From the NCBI GenBank assembly GCA_963402885.1, contig OY727096.1:13125820-13189819 (forward strand): a DNA stretch of 64,000 nt. Direction: 5' to 3'. A program made the translations under genes and the position numbers. Under the pieces are notes generated by a model. It did no database searches. It was given only the letters and a program-made list of their open reading frames with translations, and was not told the origin of the DNA. How positions within the stretch are numbered: the stretch's first letter is position 1; the number at the start of each line of letters is the position of its first letter. Positions 58,970 through 64,000 of the stretch are shown piece after piece. The DNA is from Antedon bifida. Lineage: Eukaryota > Echinodermata > Crinoidea > Comatulida > Antedonidae.

Positions 58970-59315
58970 CCACTAACATAAAGTCATTGCTGGATGAGTA
59001 TTTGTTAATAACAAATCAAAACGCTGCACACATACGTATTAATCACTGGTTTAAAGTAAAGAATTATATACAGGTATTTATAAAACCTGAGGAAAACATT
59101 TTAGAACATCAGTTCTAAAATATAATACTGTCATATTTCAGTTATTGACAAAATGAGTCCTAACAATAACATTTTCTTAGAGCATCCCAAATCCCAATTT
59201 AGAAATGGAAATAATTATGAGTTCAATTATAATTCATAAGGTCTCCAAACAAAACAATGCAAAATATTCCAAAAATAGTGCTTTTGTCATAAAATGAGTC
59301 CAGACACGTACAAGT

Positions 59316-59715
59316 CTATGGGAGTGTCTCAAGAGTTTCAAGTTCATCTGTAAGTGTGTATTCTCTGCCAATTTTTTTCTGCTGATCTTCTGACAATTCC
59401 TTAATCTCACCAGACACTAATTTTTGCTTTAACTCTTCAATTTGCCTTAACTTTTTCTTCAAATTCTTTACTCTTTTTTCTGAATTTAATGATCCATCTT
59501 TTGGCTTATCTTCTATACTTGTTCTATGTAGACAAGTTGTTACATCTTTTACACAAGTTTCTCTTTCTTTCTTCTCTTTTCGTTTTTGTTTTCTTTTTTC
59601 ATTCTTTTTTGCAGATTTTGATAAAGATTCATTTTTCTCTATTTCAGGTTCCTTATAGACACCAGGTGGGAAACTTGGTTTGCTTTTTAACCACTGTGTT
59701 CCAACACTTTCATAT
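59316..59715 (-). CDS. PYM1: PYM1 (partner of Y14 and Mago), last exon
   Basis: About 132 codons and a stop (TAG at 59316-59318). The exon begins after a splice acceptor (minus strand TTTTTGTTATAG, ending 59716), one base into a codon, then YESVGTQWLKSKPSFPPGVY. PYM binds the Mago-Y14 pair of the exon junction complex through its N-terminus and ribosomal subunits through its C-terminal part, removing junction complexes from translated mRNA. Seen here are the SKPSFPPGV segment, the basic LSKSAKKNEKRKQKRKEKKE stretch, and the C-terminal coiled coil NLKKKLRQIEELKQKL followed by ELSEDQQKKI and an acidic end, a pattern specific to PYM. The N-terminal Mago-binding exons were not found up to 64000; they may lie beyond the window. 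The frame upstream of 59715 is intron. Confidence 0.9.
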
Positions 59716-60030
59716 CTATAACAAAAATAAATATTGAAATAAATATTTAATGTCCAGCAATTCCCCGAAACAACTGTTACAAATAAACACCAGCAATGTA
59801 CCATAAATGATAACTAAATTGCAATTTTTGTTGTAAATCACAACACAATATTTGTACCAATGGTTCTTATTCAACCAAGCATCAATTAATTATTTTTACT
59901 GATAGCAGTATTTTTTTGGATTCAGAGAAAAACCACATTTGCAATCATAATTTAATTAAATAAGAGGTTGAATATAAAATCATTTTTTTCATATATAGAT
60001 TTAGTGGAATATAGTTAGTAGTATTATATA
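59716..60030 (-). other. Intron sequence upstream of the PYM1 last exon
   Basis: AT-rich, no coding similarity. The acceptor at its 3' end is preceded by a pyrimidine-rich stretch on the minus strand. It is followed upstream by the LINE remnant. Confidence 0.6.
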
Positions 60031-61087
60031 CATTCATTCATTTATTCATGGTCAAACACAGCAAAGTACATGGTTTGAAGCCTCTGTTTGCACCTATTGG
60101 AAACATATGTTGAATGTTCTTTCCAGTTAAGTTTATGATCAATTATTGTACCTATATATATTTATGATGTTTTACAATCTTAACCTTATCATTCATAATT
60201 ATCAGCTCACTGTGTTTTTTATCAAGTTTCCTATAATCAATAAATAATCTTTTGTTTTCTTGATATTCAAGTAATTATCAGCACACTAAGAGTATAACTG
60301 AGTAGAATCATCTTTTACAAGACCAACAAGACAGGTATCATCTGCAGATTTTACAGTAAAACACTTTGTTAAACTTGGTCATCTATATTACAGTTAAAAT
60401 CATCATTAGTATATAATATAAAGAGAAAGAAAGAAATTGGTGAAAGGACACAGCCGTGGGGTGTTCCGGTATTGCATGTGCAGATTTCAGATTTACACTC
60501 ATTAAAACAGACAAATTGTTCCCTATCCTTTAAAAAATTATTGATCCATGAAATGATAGACTGGTTTACACCTAAAATATTCATTTTCTTCATTACAATA
60601 TGTGGTTGTATAGTGGACAAAAAATCTAGAAATATAACCCTAGCATAAGTATTAGAACAATCGAGATGAGCAAGCAAGTTATTTATTGAAGTAGTAGCGG
60701 CATCATCTACACACCTATGTGAACGATATGCAAATTGATAAGAATCTAATTTATCACCAACATCATTAAGGATTTTACTTTTAACAATTTATTCAAGAAA
60801 TTTCATAGGCACCGCTGTGAGAGCAATAGGTCTATAGTCATTTAGCGTTTTAGGGTTACTACTCTTTGCCAGTGAACATATCAGTGAGCGTTTCCAAATA
60901 GTAGGTACTGTACCTCATGTAATCTAAGCATGGAGTCTCCATGATCTAAGTGACCAGTTATATAAAATAGCAAAAACATGGGATAATTGCACATTACATT
61001 CCTTAATTACTTTACCACTGACGCCACCTGGGCCTTTTGCTTTCCTTGGATTTACTTTTACCTGATATACTTTCTTTAATAATATTA

Positions 61088-62435
61088 CAGTAGAACCTGT
61101 ATTTTACGTACCCTGATTTTACGTTCCCGTGAATTTACGTACGCTTAAAATAACCGATGACGTCATCATTTTCTTACATTGAGGGCGCAATTTAACAACA
61201 ACAAACAAAGCCATGGCTGTGTGAAAAATTCTGCTGTGTGAGACAGGCTACACACGTGCATTCCCCCTACAGCAGCGACTGTTTTTATTGATAGAAAATA
61301 CAAGAACATTGATATTTTAGGCGCTACTGCAGTTTCGCACCACACCGTTATATCTTCGATTTCTCACATAAACTTTCCTTTTTCACACTCACAACATAAA
61401 TATTGTGTATTGTGTTTATACGATTCGACCACTTACGAAGTAATTTTTTTTAAATAACAATACTTTTCAAAACATTTTAAACGATATTGAACTTGCTGTC
61501 AACACACTGCGAAATGTTCGCCATCTTATATTTATCACTTAATTGCCAGAATGTATGCTTCATTTTCCCCAAAAAATGTAGAAACTATAGAGGGCAGTGT
61601 TATAAAATCCGATTACACATATATAGGCCTATTTAGTTTTGAAAGGCAAGAAGTGTTTTCAGCTGGCGAAATAGAGGTTAAAATAATATTTCATTATTAG
61701 TATTATTATTCATATTAATAATAAAAGGTCTGACTTCTATCAAAGAAAATTATCTCGGTCACTAATCAATACATTCACTAAAACAAAAACAGTGAGTGAA
61801 TCCATGCTGTGTTTTACATATTGAAATTGAAATATGGTTTATGATTTTTAAAACTGTGAATTGTTTTTTAAAAAATAAAATGTTTTATGTACGGACTCAT
61901 ATCGTCGCCGTTTTGATGTACAGCTGGTTCTTTATAAAAACCACTCTCTGCAGTTTATAAATAAAAACAGAAAATAAAACATACATTGATTTCTGGCAAT
62001 TTTCTAATTCTAAAATGGCCACAGTTCGATCGAAGTATTCGAGGAAAAGGAGCTGTTTTGAAAGGCATTTTTTATTGTGATAAATGTAATTTAACGGTGG
62101 CTAAATCATGGGAACATGTTACATAATGTCCCAAAATTGTATGATGTGTGAGAAAAAATTAGGTGAGAAATCGAAGAAATAACAGTGTGGTGCGAAACTG
62201 CAGTAGCGCCATATTTTATTTATAACACTTTATTTAAACGCACAGGCTGTATATACTGTACTTTTCTAGTTAGGCCTCACATCTTGCTAGGCCTGCTAGC
62301 CTGGCCTGAATAGTCTAGTAGGCATAGTGACCACCTGCAAGCTGTACAGTAAAGTAGGCAAACACGGTAGCCTTTATAGCTACGATCTCTACGTATTTGG
62401 GGTCCCGTACCGTACGTAAAATGAAGGTTCTACTG
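61088..62435. mobile_element. pogo/Tigger-like (Tc1-mariner) non-autonomous element
   Basis: Ends CAGTAGAACCTGTATTTTAC and, inverted, GTAAAATGAAGGTTCTACTG; flanked by TA at 61086-61087 and 62436-62437. It is inserted between the linker and RT parts of the LINE, whose reading resumes on the other side. CAG termini and a TA duplication are typical of the pogo/Tigger branch. No transposase is present. Its interior is largely another element (61320-62210). Confidence 0.88.
61320..62210. mobile_element. Nested MITE with 8-bp target duplication
   Basis: Inverted ends GGCGCTACTGCAGTTTCGCA and TGCGAAACTGCAGTAGCGCC, extended inward by CCACACCGTTAT and CTTCGATTTCTCAC with few mismatches. The flanks are ATATTTTA at 61312-61319 and 62211-62218. 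An 8-bp duplication suggests a hAT, P or Merlin relative; the termini do not settle which. No coding capacity. Confidence 0.87.
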
Positions 62436-63099
62436 TATTTTCAATTTGACACATTTATCGTTATCAAAACGTAAATAAAATGAATTAAGATCACAGGCCA
62501 TTTCTTTGTCATCATCAGTTTTCGTAACTGTGGCACACTTTTTACCATAACCTGTCATTTTCTTCATACTGTCCCATACTTGTTTGCTATTACCAGATCG
62601 GAACTTGTCTTCAATCTTTCTTCCAAACTCTCTCTTGCATTGCAACAATTCCATCTTTAACTCTTTCTGTATTTGCTTCCTATCCATATTCTCGATGCTT
62701 TCTTTTAATTAATTTCTTTAACCTTCCATTAAGCCATGGGTTTGTTGTTAGGGTACACTTTGATGTGCCTCTCCTTGACACAAAAATCAATATAGCTTGA
62801 AATTGCCTCTGTTGCTTCATCTAATGTACATGTAATACATGTGTATCTGTCAATATGGCTAAAACTTTCAGTGTCAACATCAATTGTCATTACACATGCA
62901 TCTCTAAAATATTGCAATGAAGAAGTATTTACCTTCAGTTCATCAAGTTTTCCTCTGACAGAACGAGCGTTAAACATTATTACAGATGGAAGTGGTGGTT
63001 TGTAGGCTATTCGTTTAAGTCGTAGCCTAACGCCACCACGCTTCCTTTGTTTCATATCATGCGGGAAATCATTATTATACGCCATATGTGCCAAATGAT

Positions 63100-63721
63100 T
63101 TATCTTTTGCTAATATTAATTTGAAACGGTCTAGACTCTAGAACCTAGACTAGTTTCAGGCACAAAAGTAACAACATCAACTGTGTTGTTTGATTTTTAT
63201 CAGGGAAATGTAGAAGTATTAGGTACATTGAAACTTTAAGAACAATGCAATCAATGAAATAGTACAATATGTTATATATTCCTACACATTATTTTAATCA
63301 ATTGCCTATTAGTACATACTAGGCACACACTTTCGACCCTTGTTTACTAAAAACAATAATAATTTCGACAGAACGTTAACATGGCTGTTCCACATGTTCT
63401 AGTAACCATCATCATTAATGTTAGAGACATGTTAAAGAAACCAGTTTGTGGAAATACAATTAAAGACACCTTCCCTACAATCTGTGTTGTTTTGTAAAAA
63501 TAATACATATATATTACTTTAAAAACATTAAACCATGTCATTCCTTGTCTTAAATGTACGTTTTATGGTAAATTATGATAAAAAGTGAGAAACAATGCAC
63601 TACCTAAGTAGCTTGCGGCGATCAACCTCTCGTGGACGGTCTCAGGCCTAGCTAGGCTTAGTTTTGTAGGCCTAGCTGGTAAACATCGGTAACGTACGAA
63701 CATCGTACGCTAGCTATATAC
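63100..63721. other. Unannotated region upstream of the LINE
   Basis: AT-rich, with a TAGGCCTAGC-rich patch at 63640-63670. No gene is recognised. If the exon at 63722-63828 is real, this is its intron. Confidence 0.45.
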
Positions 63722-63828
63722 CTAGCCTGAAGTTGTATAGTTGCTGCATTAATTGTCTTTCTATTTTTGCCAGACTCCGTTGATACAAATTGGTGAAAAC
63801 CCGGTATTTTTGCTGAAAAGTCTTCCAT
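63722..63828 (-). CDS. Possible first coding exon, gene unknown
   Basis: ATG at 63826-63828 in a fair context (AACAAATGGAAG) opens a frame reading MEDFSAKIPGFHQFVSTESG and then KNRKTINAATIQLQA. A GT donor is available after GCTAG at 63722 (GCTAG|GTATAT). The frame itself runs to 63658. The composition is protein-like but no family is recognised. The position, 70 bp downstream of a ZNF143-like site on the same strand, supports a transcription start. Whether it is the 5' exon of PYM1, 4 kb downstream on the same strand, or another gene cannot be told; the conserved PYM N-terminal block was not seen between them. Confidence 0.3.
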
Positions 63829-63893
63829 TTGTTTTGGCCTCACGATCGATCGAAAAGTGGGCGAATTACAGGTAAAAAACAAAAATATCAATC

Positions 63894-63915
63894 CGCGCGC
63901 AATGCATTTTGGGAT
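63894..63915 (-). promoter_or_regulatory. ZNF143/Staf-like promoter site
   Basis: On the minus strand TCCCAAAATGCATTGCGCG agrees with the ZNF143/Staf consensus core (TCCCAnnATGCnnTGCG). Such sites sit close to transcription starts of housekeeping genes in animals. The surrounding 63880-63935 is locally GC-richer (GCGGGCCGC). Confidence 0.55.
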
Positions 63916-64000
63916 TTATAGCGGGCCGCTATAATTATTAGAATCGACTTATTTTTCACATTTTTAACCGTTTAAAGACGAAAAAAGTTATCGCAATGGA

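Larger units (their letters stand above)
60035..63100 (-). pseudogene. CR1/L2-like LINE ORF2, decayed, endonuclease deleted
   Basis: Non-LTR retrotransposon protein (endonuclease plus reverse transcriptase). Sense order is minus: frame 63094-62729 has KQRKRGGVRLRLKR and PSVIMFNARSVRGKLDEL, the usual entry to the endonuclease. It then jumps from YFRDACVMT to a segment ending VKVYPNNKP-like (HIKVYPNNKPMA), so most of the endonuclease is gone. Frame 62687-62430 gives the linker SKQVWDSMKKMTGYGKK. After the inserted transposon, RT follows: remnant of NDYRPIALT near 60830, SYQFAYRSHRCVDDA near 60720, VIFLDFLSTIQPH and TGTPHGCVLSPISF (frame 60677-60369), SADDTCLVGLV near 60325 (catalytic Asp pair kept), and GTIIDHKLNWKEH near 60140. 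Several stops and shifts make it dead. Confidence 0.87.

Overview
This is animal nuclear DNA. Spliced coding sequence, an intron inside a Polinton-type gene, Gypsy, BEL/Pao and CR1/L2-like retroelement code, long satellite arrays and short-inverted-repeat transposons all point to a metazoan. The AT-rich background scattered with 'taggcctag' words, and the mix of Polinton, BEL and Gypsy elements, suggest a marine invertebrate, perhaps an echinoderm; that species-level guess is weak. Only one host gene is recognised with confidence: the last exon of PYM1 (partner of Y14 and Mago) at 59316-59715 on the minus strand. Nearly everything else is mobile or tandemly repeated.

Layout. 1-17.6 kb: an 88-bp satellite array (about 180 monomers by length), interrupted by a 1520-bp palindromic element with 5-bp target duplications (1020-2539), carrying a 2.7-kb duplicated block (6715-12153) and a small 89-bp insertion (17126-17214). 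17.6-18.3 kb: an AACGTT-rich array. 18.3-19.7 kb: a 61-62-bp satellite built from two dyads (GATATCAG-A-CTGATATC and ATATCATA-TTG-TATGATAT). 19.7-20.7 kb: a decayed BEL/Pao integrase. 21.2 kb: a possible first exon, frame-broken. 23.3-35.8 kb: a 12.4-kb inverted-repeat element whose left arm has been split by a 1.2-kb MITE (9-bp target duplication) and by a 6.2-kb insertion made of AACGTT arrays. 35782-36855: a second MITE (10-bp target duplication). 36877-44938: a deleted, rearranged Polinton/Maverick with intact ends (AG...CT termini, 6-bp duplication AAAATA) that keeps only broken pieces of protein-primed DNA polymerase B, arranged as a 1.8-kb inverted repeat.

45264-56075: a very young Ty3/Gypsy element on the minus strand, flanked by GTAC duplications. 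It has three LTRs rather than two, Gag, protease, RT-RNase H-integrase, and an additional downstream ORF with a RING-like zinc-binding cluster. Read 5' to 3' on the minus strand the order is LTR C, 177 bp of 3' internal sequence, LTR B, primer site, gag, pro, pol, ORF3, polypurine tract, LTR A.

56-64 kb: host DNA around PYM1. Upstream of the PYM1 exon lies a decayed CR1/L2-like LINE (minus strand), split by a pogo/Tigger-like element (TA duplication), which in turn holds an element with an 8-bp duplication. A ZNF143/Staf-like site near 63.9 kb and an ATG exon suggest a minus-strand promoter at the right edge.

How parts work together: the retroelement genes form self-contained replication modules. 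The Polinton and the MITEs have no transposase or integrase here and would depend on proteins made elsewhere. The most novel items are the three-LTR Gypsy element with its RING-like third ORF, the PolB-only palindromic Polinton with complete ends, the large nested inverted-repeat element, and the dyad satellite.
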